Assembly (NCBI GenBank): GCA_014379915.1 | Contig: JACMKV010000046.1 | Span: 1 to 9,320, forward strand | Reading direction: 5' to 3' | Source of the DNA: Burkholderiales bacterium | GTDB taxonomy: Bacteria; Pseudomonadota; Gammaproteobacteria; Burkholderiales; JACMKV01 | Length of the DNA: 9,320 bases | Part shown: positions 1 through 6,666 of the stretch, piece after piece | Layout: every line of letters begins with the position of its first letter | How positions within the stretch are numbered: position 1 is the first letter of the stretch | Translations under genes and position numbers: made by a program | Notes under the pieces: generated by a model | Told to the model about the DNA's origin: nothing | Seen by the model: the letters and a program-made list of their open reading frames with translations, nothing else | Databases searched by the model: none

Positions 1-65
1 CGGACAATGAAGAATGGCGGGGAGGATCGAAGGCAGGTTATTTTAGCCTTAAGCGCAGAGCTTGG

Positions 66-85
66 CCACCTAACCTAAAAGGTGG
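66..85. repeat. 6-bp inverted repeat upstream of the rpmH promoter
   Basis: CCACCT (66-71) is followed by an 8-base spacer and its exact reverse complement AGGTGG (80-85). The repeat ends two bases before the -35 hexamer of the rpmH promoter. A second, nested pairing, ACCT-AAA-AGGT (73-83), uses the same right arm. Its position fits a regulator binding site or a small hairpin, but no known operator is recognised, and a 6-bp repeat of this kind is common by chance. Confidence 0.35.
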
Positions 86-87
86 TA

Positions 88-116
88 TTGACACCGCGAG
101 GGCGTAGGAATGTAAT
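88..116 (+). promoter_or_regulatory. sigma70-type promoter for the rpmH operon
   Basis: A perfect -35 hexamer TTGACA (88-93) is separated by exactly 17 bp from TGTAAT (111-116), a 5-of-6 match to the -10 consensus. Transcription would start near base 123 and give a leader of about 26 bases before rpmH. The leader ends with GGAG (139-142) six bases before the ATG at 149, a well-placed ribosome binding site. A strong promoter is expected for rpmH. It probably also drives rnpA and the genes behind it, because no other promoter was seen before mnmE. Confidence 0.8.
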
Positions 117-148
117 AGCCCGTTTTTCACACAACGGCGGAGCAAGCG

Positions 149-283
149 ATGAAAAGAACCTATCAACCGTCGGTCGTCCGCCGGAAACGCACGCACGGCT
201 TTCTCGTGCGCATGAAAACCCGCGGCGGGCGAGCGGTGATTCGAGCCAGGCGGGCCAAAGGCAGAGTCAGGCTGAGCGTCTAG
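149..283 (+). CDS. rpmH: 50S ribosomal protein L34
   Basis: This gene encodes the 44-residue, very basic ribosomal protein L34 (bL34), a small component of the large ribosomal subunit that binds 23S rRNA. The start MKRTYQPS, the central RRKRTHGF and the RRAKGR-RLS ending are the family signature, and 44 residues is close to the usual bacterial length. The ATG at 149 has a good ribosome binding site (GGAG, 139-142), and a near-consensus promoter lies just upstream. The gene is too short to stand out in an ordinary open-reading-frame listing, but it is unmistakable. It is first in the conserved rpmH-rnpA-yidD-yidC-mnmE cluster. An imperfect hairpin (276-294) covers its stop codon; no run of T follows it, so it is not a standard terminator. 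Confidence 0.97.
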   Translation: MKRTYQPSVVRRKRTHGFLVRMKTRGGRAVIRARRAKGRVRLSV

Positions 284-401
284 CGGGCTAACGCAGGCTG
301 GCAATCCAAGACTCTACGCTAATAACCGACCGAGTTCGTCCGTCAAAGCGCATAGAATCAGCGCCGGGCAATATGTCCAGATTCTGAAATCGAGTTGCCA
401 G

Positions 402-677
402 ATGCGAGGTGAGATTTTCGTCGTATCTGCACTTAAAAACGACGGTTGCGAGCCTAGATTGGGCTTGGCCGTCGCTAAAAGAATTGTCCCACACGCAGTT
501 GACCGAAACTACTTCAAGCGTCAGATCCGAGCTGTCTACCATCCGGCATCGTCGCGATTATGCGGTTTCGACATTGTAGTGAGGCTGCGCTCCGCATATC
601 CGAAAACCGCTGCTCGCGGTGCTCGTGAGGAACTGGCTGGTCTTTTCAGAGCGGTCGAGCGATGTCGCGAATCATGA
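402..677 (+). CDS. rnpA: Ribonuclease P protein component; true start uncertain
   Basis: RnpA is the protein cofactor of the RNase P ribozyme, which removes 5' leaders from precursor tRNAs. From the ATG at 402 the product has 91 residues, whereas family members usually have about 110-135. The hallmark RNR motif is present as RNYFKRQIR (residues 35-43), preceded by RLGLAVAKR, the usual strand before it. The same frame stays open upstream to a stop at 273-275. Its translation just before the ATG (RISAGQYVQILKS, bases 354-392) resembles the family's N-terminal helix, so the ATG at 402 probably lies inside the domain. No in-frame ATG, GTG or TTG exists between 276 and 401. The real start may be a rare codon (ATC 357, ATT 381 or CTG 384 are in frame), or there may be a frameshift or sequence error. 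The 3' end overlaps yidD by 16 bases. The family call is secure; the 5' boundary is not. Confidence 0.85.
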   Translation: MRGEIFVVSALKNDGCEPRLGLAVAKRIVPHAVDRNYFKRQIRAVYHPASSRLCGFDIVVRLRSAYPKTAARGAREELAGLFRAVERCRES

Positions 678-871
678 TCGCCTTTATCCGGCTTTATCGA
701 TACGGCGTCAGCCCGTTACTAGGGCCTCACTGCCGATTTACTCCTTCGTGTTCTCAATACGCGAGCGAAGCTTTTGAAAAGTACGGCTTCGCTCGCGCTA
801 CCCGTCTGAGCATTGCCCGCATCTTGCGTTGCCACCCGTGGTGCTCGGGCGGCTATGATCCCCTACCCTAA
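662..871 (+). CDS. yidD: Membrane protein insertion efficiency factor YidD
   Basis: YidD is a small membrane-associated protein that assists insertion of inner-membrane proteins, and its gene normally sits between rnpA and yidC, as here. The 69-residue product has an amphipathic N-terminal stretch (IAFIRLYRYGVSPLLG, residues 6-21), then the conserved CRFTPSCSQYA block (Cys24, Cys30) and RCHPW with Cys57, ending in GGYDPLP. Length and motifs fit the family. Two starts are possible: ATG 662, used here, overlaps rnpA by 16 bases; ATG 674 would give an ATGA overlap with the rnpA stop and a protein shorter by four residues. Neither has a strong ribosome binding site, so translation probably depends on coupling to rnpA. 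Confidence 0.94.
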   Translation: MSRIMIAFIRLYRYGVSPLLGPHCRFTPSCSQYASEAFEKYGFARATRLSIARILRCHPWCSGGYDPLP

Positions 872-875
872 ATTG

Positions 876-2528
876 ATGGAAGCCCAAAGACTCGTACTGT
901 TGGTCGTATTCTCGTTATCGCTATTTCTCTTGTTTGAGGCGTGGCAGAAGCAGGAACAAGCCCTGGACAAGGCTGTCCAGCCAAACGAAGTTACAGCAAC
1001 CACTCCAGTTCCTGGCGATACACTGCGCAGCAGCCAGCCAACCGCGCAAAAGCAGAACGAGGCGCCTGCGGCAATTAGACAAACCGGCAAAATAATCACT
1101 GCCAAGACTGACTTCCTGGTTGCCGAAATCGATACTTTAGGAGGGACGCTGCGTCGCCTTGAGTTGTTGCGTCATAGAGCGACTGACGACCAAAAGCGAA
1201 ATTTTGTACTGCTGCAAAGTCGACCCGATCACGTCTATCTCGCGCAAAGCGGCCTCATTGGCGAAGGTTTGCCCAACCACCAATCCGAATACGGTGTTTT
1301 GGATGGCCCCAATCAGCTGGTAGAGGGCAAGGATTCGATCGAGATACGGCTTGCAGCCCCGAATACGGGCGATATCGACGTGACGAAAATCTTCACATTC
1401 CATCGCAGCAGCTATGTGATAGATGTCCGTTACGAGATCGCCAACAGGACTAATGCGGCTATCAAGCCGTTTGCTTACTACCAGTTGGTTCGCGACGATA
1501 CTGCGGCAGCAGGCGATTCAGTGTTAGTACCAACTTACACGGGAGCCGCTGTTTATACTGATAAGGAAAAGTTTCACAAAGTCCCGTTCGGGGATTTCGG
1601 TGAGGCCGGCAAGCATGAGAACAACAGCGATAACGGCTGGATTGCCATGATTCAGCATTACTTCGTCGCCGCCTGGTTACCGGCAAATGGCGTACAGCGA
1701 GAGTTTTATACCAAGCGCCTGGACGACAATCTGTTTGCTGCGGGCCTAATTCTTCCCGTAGGCCAAATCGAACCGCAGGGCCGGGCAGCTATTTCGACAC
1801 CGTTGTACGTCGGGCCGCAAGAGCCCGCTCGCCTTGCAGCGCTTGCCCCAGGGCTCGATCTCACCATTGATTATGGCTGGTTGACCGTGATCGCGTCCCC
1901 GCTCTTTTGGGTTCTTGCCCAAATCCAGAAAGTTGTGGGCAACTGGGGCGTGGCCATTATTATTCTGACGATACTCATCAAGTTGATGTTCTACCCACTG
2001 TCGGCGGCGAGTTACCGTTCGATGGCCAGAATGCGCGTTGTGACACCGCGCTTGCAAAAGCTCAAGGAACAATACGGCGACGATCGCCAGCGGCTGCATC
2101 AAGCAATGATGGAGATGTACAAGACCGAAAAAATCAATCCATTGGGCGGGTGCCTGCCCGTGCTTGTGCAAATACCTGTTTTCATTGCTCTTTATTGGGT
2201 TTTGCTGGCGAGCGTGCAGCTACGCCACGCGCCATTCGCGCTGTGGATACAGGATTTGTCGGCAACTGATCCTTACTTCGTGCTGCCGATACTGATGGGG
2301 CTCACGATGATTATTCAGAGCCGGCTCAATCCCACCCCGCCAGACCCGATCCAGGCCAAAGTAATGAAAATCATGCCGATCGCGTTTAGCGTCTTCTTCT
2401 TCTTCTTTCCGGCCGGTCTCGTGCTGTACTGGCTTGTGAACAACATCCTGTCGATTGCACAGCAATGGTATATAACGCGCGGAGTTGAGCAGTTGAAATC
2501 CGCAAAAACTGCTCGTGTCAAACGATGA
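876..2528 (+). CDS. yidC: Membrane protein insertase YidC
   Basis: YidC inserts and folds inner-membrane proteins, alone or with SecYEG; its known clients include F-type ATP synthase subunits. From ATG 876 it has 550 residues, like the 548 of E. coli. A first membrane segment (residues about 6-23) is followed by a linker and the large periplasmic beta domain (about 75-320). Then come the core segments: about 355-375, 426-446, 467-482 and 498-525. SAASYRSMARMR and the amphipathic region after it form the cytoplasmic hairpin, and NPLGGCLP precedes the third segment. Lys369 occupies the place of the E. coli TM2 arginine (Arg366), so the positive charge in the groove is kept. The tail is basic (KSAKTARVKR). 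The frame opens further upstream (ATG 813), but that would add 21 residues overlapping yidD and unlike the family. TTG 873 is another option. The spacing to yidD is 4 bases, and the end overlaps mnmE by 14 bases. Confidence 0.97.
   Translation: MEAQRLVLLVVFSLSLFLLFEAWQKQEQALDKAVQPNEVTATTPVPGDTLRSSQPTAQKQNEAPAAIRQTGKIITAKTDFLVAEIDTLGGTLRRLELLRHRATDDQKRNFVLLQSRPDHVYLAQSGLIGEGLPNHQSEYGVLDGPNQLVEGKDSIEIRLAAPNTGDIDVTKIFTFHRSSYVIDVRYEIANRTNAAIKPFAYYQLVRDDTAAAGDSVLVPTYTGAAVYTDKEKFHKVPFGDFGEAGKHENNSDNGWIAMIQHYFVAAWLPANGVQREFYTKRLDDNLFAAGLILPVGQIEPQGRAAISTPLYVGPQEPARLAALAPGLDLTIDYGWLTVIASPLFWVLAQIQKVVGNWGVAIIILTILIKLMFYPLSAASYRSMARMRVVTPRLQKLKEQYGDDRQRLHQAMMEMYKTEKINPLGGCLPVLVQIPVFIALYWVLLASVQLRHAPFALWIQDLSATDPYFVLPILMGLTMIIQSRLNPTPPDPIQAKVMKIMPIAFSVFFFFFPAGLVLYWLVNNILSIAQQWYITRGVEQLKSAKTARVKR
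2487..2514 (+). repeat. 8-bp perfect hairpin abutting the mnmE start codon
   Basis: GAGCAGTT (2487-2494) and its exact complement AACTGCTC (2507-2514) enclose a 12-base loop. The right arm ends on the base before the GTG start of mnmE at 2515. The hairpin lies in the last codons of yidC. No T-run follows, so it does not look like an intrinsic terminator. In mRNA it would cover the place where a ribosome binding site for mnmE should be, which suggests that translation of mnmE depends on ribosomes finishing yidC. An 8-bp stem with a loop this size is expected roughly once by chance in a window of this length, so only the position makes it notable. Confidence 0.4.
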
Positions 2529-3849
2529 CACGATAGCGGCTGTCGCTACCGCACCGGGATATGCCGGCATAGGCATCGTCAGGGTATCAGGCAAAAATAT
2601 TGAAAGCCTGATCCTCGCAGTTCTCGGCAGGCAGATAGCGCCTCGCAGGGCGAGTTTGGGAAAATTTTTAGATGCCCAGGGCGACGCTCTGGACTTGGGA
2701 ATTGCCCTTTATTATCCGCGGCCAAATTCCTATACCGGCGAAGAAGTACTGGAACTGCAGGGCCACGGCGGGCCGGCACTACTTCGGCTTGTGTTGCAGC
2801 GTTGTCTCGACTGTGGCGCGCGGTTGGCTGAGCCCGGGGAGTTTACGCTGCGCGCTTTCCTGAATAGCAAACTGGATCTTGCTCAGGCAGAGGCGGTCGC
2901 TGATGTCATTTATGCGGGCAGTTCGTCTGCGGCGCGGAGTGCCATGCGCTCACTGCAGGGGGATTTCTCCGAGGCGGTCGAGGCGCTGCGCAGAAAACTT
3001 GTCGAATTGCGCATGCTACTGGAGGCCACTCTGGATTTTCCTGAAGAAGGCGTAGACTTTCTCGAACAGATCAATGGGCACGCGCAACTCGAAGGGCTCA
3101 ACGCGCAGTTGGAGCGAGTATTTCTAGCCTCGCAGCAGGGCAGCATTTTGCGAGACGGAATCAATATCGCGTTGGTTGGCAAGCCGAACGTCGGCAAATC
3201 CAGTCTGCTAAACAAGCTTGCCGGGCGCGATGTCGCCATTGTCACAGATATCCCGGGCACGACTCGTGATCTAGTGCAGCAAAGTATCGAGATCGCCGGC
3301 ATTCCCGTGCAACTCGTCGATACTGCCGGCCTTCGCGAAACCTTCGATCCAATCGAGGTTTTAGGCGTCTCGCGCGCTTGGGTTGCGGCGCGGCAGGCAG
3401 ATATCGTTTTGTTGATTGGTGAAGATGTCGACGACCTTCTGTTGCTGCGTGCTTCTGCGGCCAAGCTTCGTGGGCAGAAACACATTTTTGTGATCAATAA
3501 GATCGACTTGCATTCGACGCCGCCGGCTCTGGTGACGATTGGCGACGAAATGCATATTTATCTTTCGGCGAAAACCGGTGAGGGCATCGATTTGCTGCAT
3601 CGGGCAGTTTTGTCGGCGATTAACTGGAACCCCGGGAGCGAAGGCGTGTTCATCGCACGCGAGAGGCAGCTACGAGCATTGACCGAAGCCCGGCTATGTA
3701 TGCGTCGCGCGGTTGATGTTTGGGGAAGCGTCGAATTGGTGGCCGAGGAGCTTCGTCTGGCGCAAGATCATTTGGCTTCGATTACTGGCAAATTCGCAGC
3801 CGATGACTTATTGGGAGAAATTTTCTCCAGGTTTTGCATCGGAAAGTAA
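2515..3849 (+). CDS. mnmE: tRNA modification GTPase MnmE (TrmE)
   Basis: MnmE works with MnmG to add the aminomethyl or carboxymethylaminomethyl group to C5 of the wobble uridine (U34) of certain tRNAs. It supplies the GTPase and the folate-binding part. The 444-residue product is close to the 454 of E. coli. Residues 1-120 form the N-terminal folate-binding domain (TIAAVATAPGYAGIGIVRVSG, then YTGEEVLELQGHGG). A helical domain with an inserted G domain follows. The G domain shows G1 GKPNVGKS (222-229), the G2 region GTTR (248-251), G3 DTAG (269-272), G4 NKID (328-331) and SAK (351-353). The essential C-terminal CxGK motif is intact as CIGK (441-444). The start is GTG 2515, overlapping yidC by 14 bases, and it has no visible ribosome binding site. 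An 8-bp hairpin ends immediately before it. Transcription is probably shared with rpmH-yidC. Confidence 0.97.
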   Translation: MSNDDTIAAVATAPGYAGIGIVRVSGKNIESLILAVLGRQIAPRRASLGKFLDAQGDALDLGIALYYPRPNSYTGEEVLELQGHGGPALLRLVLQRCLDCGARLAEPGEFTLRAFLNSKLDLAQAEAVADVIYAGSSSAARSAMRSLQGDFSEAVEALRRKLVELRMLLEATLDFPEEGVDFLEQINGHAQLEGLNAQLERVFLASQQGSILRDGINIALVGKPNVGKSSLLNKLAGRDVAIVTDIPGTTRDLVQQSIEIAGIPVQLVDTAGLRETFDPIEVLGVSRAWVAARQADIVLLIGEDVDDLLLLRASAAKLRGQKHIFVINKIDLHSTPPALVTIGDEMHIYLSAKTGEGIDLLHRAVLSAINWNPGSEGVFIARERQLRALTEARLCMRRAVDVWGSVELVAEELRLAQDHLASITGKFAADDLLGEIFSRFCIGK

Positions 3850-4157
3850 GGTAACGACTACACGGTTCGATGGCCGCGCTGCCCTTGCCGCATTACGAGG
3901 GCGGGAAATGAATTTAATCGGGGCGACTAGCATCAACTTTCTTTTTGCACGACCAAAAGGTAAGGGTAATCGCAAGTAGCCACAGCGATTCTATGCATCA
4001 CCAAGGGTTCTATGAAATTTAATGCCGCGCGTAATTTTGTCGCACGTTAAGCCGCTGCAGAGGCGCTTTCCGTATTTTGGCAGGCCCGCCAGGGCAAGAC
4101 ATGCACTACGAATGTTTCACGTGAAACATCCTTTGCTAAACTGAGCTAGAATTCGTT
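3850..4157. other. Intergenic region mnmE-mnmG carrying parS
   Basis: These 308 bases contain no credible gene. A frame starting inside mnmE runs on to 3979, but it is out of frame with mnmE and its product resembles nothing. The visible content is a perfect parS palindrome (4113-4128), an imperfect palindrome TGGCAGGCCCGCCA (4078-4091), and a 6-bp inverted repeat AATCGC/GCGATT (3968-3990) with an 11-base loop and no T-run. No convincing promoter for mnmG and no intrinsic terminator after mnmE were found. No DnaA box matching TTATNCACA occurs on either strand, the nearest being GTAGCCACA (3976-3984, 7 of 9), so an origin of replication is not supported here. E. coli oriC does lie beside mnmG. 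Confidence 0.7.
4113..4128. promoter_or_regulatory. parS: parS centromere site (ParB binding)
   Basis: TGTTTCACGTGAAACA is a perfect 16-bp palindrome and matches the widely conserved chromosomal parS consensus exactly. The symmetry extends one base each way (4112-4129). ParB loads at such sites as a CTP-dependent clamp and spreads along DNA, and ParA then separates the sister origin regions. The matching parA and parB genes are in this same window, about 2.5 and 3.3 kb downstream. The site lies in the gap upstream of mnmG, 29 bases before its start codon, so bound ParB could also affect mnmG transcription. No second copy was seen in the window; half-sites at about 1570 and 8198 lack the second arm. 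Confidence 0.96.
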
Positions 4158-6038
4158 ATGCCCATAAATTTCGACCTTATTGTGGTGGGCGGCGGCCATG
4201 CCGGTACTGAGGCTGCACTAGCTGCGGCCCGTATGGGAGCCGAAACGCTGCTACTAACCCACAACATTGAAACTATAGGGCAAATGTCCTGTAACCCTTC
4301 GATTGGTGGGATTGGCAAGGGACATCTCGTCAAGGAAGTCGACGCGCTGGGCGGCTTGATGGCAACGGCCGCCGACGCCTCTTCGATCCAGGCTCGAACG
4401 TTAAATTCAAGCAAGGGGCCAGCGGTCCGCGCCACCCGCGTGCAAGCTGACCGCGACTTGTACAAGCAGGCTGTGAGGAAAAATGTTGAAAACCAACCAC
4501 ATCTTAAGATTTTCCAACAACCGGTCGCCGATATCGCTTTCGATGCTTCCGGCGTTACCGGGGTAGTAACTGAGCTTGGCCAGTGTTTTGGAGCGCGCGC
4601 CGTAGTACTAACTGCAGGGACTTTCTTATCCGGCTTGATGCATATCGGCTTGGCTAAAATTCCTGGCGGCAGGGCCGGGGACGCTCCATCTTGCAGCCTC
4701 TCGAAGCGAATGTCGGAGCTAAAACTGCCGGTCGGTAGACTCAAGACAGGCACGCCACCCCGTATCGACGGTCGAAGCGTTAATTACTCGCGCCTACCCG
4801 CGCAGCCTGGCGATGATCCGCCACCATTTCTTTCATTTTTACCGTCCACAGAGCGACCGAAGCAACTGCCTTGCTGGATCACGAATACTACCGAGCGCAC
4901 ACACGAGATTATCCGAAATGGGCTATCGCGCTCGCCGCTGTATACGGGGGCCATTGCAGGCGTAGGGCCGCGCTATTGCCCGTCGATAGAAGACAAAATC
5001 ACGCGTTTTGCCGAGAAAGCTAGCCATCAGATATTTCTCGAGCCCGAGGGACTGACAGTAAATGAAATGTACCCAAACGGGATTTCGACCAGTTTGCCAT
5101 TCGACGTTCAGCTCGAGCTTGTGCATTCCATACCCGGGCTTGAGCAAGCCCATATAACTCGGCTCGGTTACGCGATCGAGTACGATTACTTCGACCCGCG
5201 CAGTCTTAAAAGCTCGCTGGAAAGTAAAAATATCGCTGGTTTGTTTTTCGCAGGGCAGGTGAACGGCACGACCGGATACGAGGAAGCGGCAGCCCAAGGT
5301 CTTCTAGCCGGTATCAACGCCACGCTTTACGTCCGCAACCATGAGCCTTGGTGCCCTCGTCGCGACCAGGCGTACCTAGGCGTTCTAGTTGACGACCTCA
5401 CAACGCGCGGGGTGACTGAGCCCTATCGCATGTTTACCAGCCGGGCCGAGTACCGCTTGAGCTTGCGCGAAGACAACGCCGATCTACGTCTTACCGAGAT
5501 TGGCCGGAAACTAGGTTTGGTCGACGATGTGCGTTGGCGCCATTTCGAGACGAAGCGTGAAACGATAGCTCGAGAAGCCGAGCGGCTGAAAAGCACATGG
5601 GTGAATCCTAAACTAGTAGCAGACCAGGATGCCCGGCGCGTATTCGGCCAATCCATTGACCGCGAATATACTTTGGATGAGCTACTGCGCCGTCCCAATG
5701 TGAGTTACGCATCGTTGATGACCCTACCAGCCGCAGGTACGCCGACTGCGAGCACCGAAGTCGCGGAACAAGTAGAAATTCAAGCGAAATATCAGGGCTA
5801 TATTGATCGACAGCGGGACGAAATAGCTCGACAGAAGCAATACGAGGATAAGCGGCTGCCGCTCGATCTTGATTACACGAAAGTCCGCGGGCTTTCGGTT
5901 GAGGCGCAGCAGAACCTGAATCGGCACAAGCCCGAAACCATGGGTCAAGCCGGCCGAATTTCGGGCGTCACCCCGGCCGCGCTGTCGCTTTTGCTCGTAC
6001 ACCTGAAGCGAAGCTTCAGCGATCAGCTTTCAGCTTGA
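4158..6038 (+). CDS. mnmG: tRNA uridine-5-carboxymethylaminomethyl modification enzyme MnmG (GidA)
   Basis: MnmG is the FAD-dependent partner of MnmE in modification of the wobble uridine of certain tRNAs. The 626-residue product is nearly the E. coli length (629). It starts with the FAD-binding Rossmann motif VVGGGHAGTEAA (about 9-20). Both conserved cysteines are present, Cys45 in MSCNPSIGGIGKGH and Cys274 in GPRYCPSIEDK. The second family signature AGQVNGTTGYEEAAAQG begins at residue 365, and EPYRMFTSRAEYRL and the C-terminal helical domain that docks MnmE (ending SGVTPAALSLLLVHLKR) are intact. ATG 4158 is the natural start; the ribosome binding site is weak. The TGA overlaps the TTG start of rsmG by 3 bases within TTGA. 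The parS site sits 29 bases upstream. No clear promoter was found, so the gene may be read from a weak promoter in the gap or by readthrough from mnmE. Confidence 0.97.
   Translation: MPINFDLIVVGGGHAGTEAALAAARMGAETLLLTHNIETIGQMSCNPSIGGIGKGHLVKEVDALGGLMATAADASSIQARTLNSSKGPAVRATRVQADRDLYKQAVRKNVENQPHLKIFQQPVADIAFDASGVTGVVTELGQCFGARAVVLTAGTFLSGLMHIGLAKIPGGRAGDAPSCSLSKRMSELKLPVGRLKTGTPPRIDGRSVNYSRLPAQPGDDPPPFLSFLPSTERPKQLPCWITNTTERTHEIIRNGLSRSPLYTGAIAGVGPRYCPSIEDKITRFAEKASHQIFLEPEGLTVNEMYPNGISTSLPFDVQLELVHSIPGLEQAHITRLGYAIEYDYFDPRSLKSSLESKNIAGLFFAGQVNGTTGYEEAAAQGLLAGINATLYVRNHEPWCPRRDQAYLGVLVDDLTTRGVTEPYRMFTSRAEYRLSLREDNADLRLTEIGRKLGLVDDVRWRHFETKRETIAREAERLKSTWVNPKLVADQDARRVFGQSIDREYTLDELLRRPNVSYASLMTLPAAGTPTASTEVAEQVEIQAKYQGYIDRQRDEIARQKQYEDKRLPLDLDYTKVRGLSVEAQQNLNRHKPETMGQAGRISGVTPAALSLLLVHLKRSFSDQLSA
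6003..6019 (+). repeat. 7-bp hairpin with GAA loop just before rsmG
   Basis: CTGAAGC (6003-6009) and GCTTCAG (6013-6019) pair perfectly around a GAA triloop, inside the last codons of mnmG and 15 bases upstream of the TTG start of rsmG. No T-run follows, so it is not a terminator. It could slow ribosomes at the mnmG end, protect the transcript, or tune coupled translation of rsmG. The role is inference; the palindrome itself is plain in the sequence. Confidence 0.35.
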
Positions 6039-6664
6039 GCCAGGCCGCGCAACTCGCGCAGGGTCTCGCTGCGCTCTCGCTGCAATTGCCAGCCGGCGCT
6101 GAGTCACGTCTGCTTGACTACCTTGAGTTATTGCAGAAGTGGAACAAGGTGTATAACCTGACGGCGATACGCGAAGCCGACCAGATGGTGAGCCGCCACT
6201 TGCTCGACAGTTTGTCGGTGCTTGCACATATCAGCGGCAAGCGCATTATTGATATCGGCAGCGGAGCCGGCCTCCCGGGCATAGCGCTCGCTATTGCTAG
6301 ACCAGAAGCAAGCGTTTGTTTGCTTGAGGTTAACCATAAAAAAGCAACTTTTCTACAGCAGGCCATTACAGAATTGGGTCTTCGCAATGCGAACGTAGTC
6401 GCCAACCGCGTTGAAGAATTCAGGCCAGCGACGAACTTCGATGTTGTCATCTCCAGAGCTTTCGCCGATTTGTCCGAATACGTTGCCCTCGCCGGCCATC
6501 TATGCACCCATGATGGCGTCATTGTCGCGATGAAAGGCTTGCATCCATTTGAGGAACTGTCGCAATTGCCGGCAAACGTCGTCGATAAGAAGGTGATCAG
6601 GCTCGAAGTACCGGGCTTGGCCGCGGAACGCCACTTGGTTTTAATGACTCTCAGAGCATCCTGA
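6035..6664 (+). CDS. rsmG: 16S rRNA (guanine-N7) methyltransferase RsmG (GidB)
   Basis: RsmG uses S-adenosylmethionine to methylate N7 of a conserved guanine in the 530 loop of 16S rRNA (G527 in E. coli numbering); its loss is known to give low-level streptomycin resistance. The 209-residue product matches the E. coli length (207). WNKVYNLTAIR (36-46) and RHLLDSL (54-60) lead into the SAM-binding motif IDIGSGAGLPG (72-82). Then come VISRAFADL (138-146) and the C-terminal ERHLVLM (198-204). The start is taken as TTG 6035, which forms a TTGA overlap with the mnmG stop and gives the expected N terminus; there is no in-frame ATG before residue 51. A small hairpin (6003-6019) lies just upstream. 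Translation is probably coupled to mnmG, as in the classical gidA-gidB pair. parA follows after 2 bases. Confidence 0.95.
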   Translation: MSQAAQLAQGLAALSLQLPAGAESRLLDYLELLQKWNKVYNLTAIREADQMVSRHLLDSLSVLAHISGKRIIDIGSGAGLPGIALAIARPEASVCLLEVNHKKATFLQQAITELGLRNANVVANRVEEFRPATNFDVVISRAFADLSEYVALAGHLCTHDGVIVAMKGLHPFEELSQLPANVVDKKVIRLEVPGLAAERHLVLMTLRAS

Positions 6665-6666
6665 TT

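Noticed and set aside
120..137. CCGTT/AACGG hairpin in the rpmH leader as a riboswitch or L34 autoregulatory element
   Set aside because: Only 5 bp with an 8-base loop; the leader is about 26 bases long, too short for a riboswitch.
813..875. Longer YidC starting at ATG 813
   Set aside because: The extra 21 residues come from yidD sequence in another frame, and the family begins directly before the first membrane segment, matching ATG 876.
2389..2410. TTC-rich tract (tcttcttcttcttt) as a slippage-prone repeat causing phase variation
   Set aside because: It encodes the conserved phenylalanine-rich last membrane helix of YidC, and the frame is intact on both sides. A triplet repeat change would not shift the frame.
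2910..3497. Long - strand frame (195 codons) opposite mnmE
   Set aside because: It is antisense to an intact MnmE G domain; its serine- and arginine-rich product is typical of a shadow frame, with no ribosome binding site or recognisable motif.
3881..3902. GCCCT/AGGGC inverted repeat as a terminator after mnmE
   Set aside because: Only 5 bp with a 12-base loop and no T-run behind it.
3908..3979. Small frame ATG 3908 to TAG 3979 (23 codons), preceded by a purine-rich GAGGGCGGGAA
   Set aside because: Very short, composition unremarkable and product unrecognised. It is only the tail of a longer frame that overlaps mnmE out of frame.
4147..4152. TAGAAT just before mnmG as a -10 element
   Set aside because: It is 6 bases from the start codon, which would leave almost no leader, and nothing resembling a -35 lies 16-18 bp upstream.
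3850..4157. Possible oriC in the gap upstream of mnmG, as in E. coli
   Set aside because: No TTATNCACA DnaA boxes on either strand; the best match is 7 of 9. There is no cluster of repeats and no strongly AT-rich unwinding element. parS alone does not make an origin.
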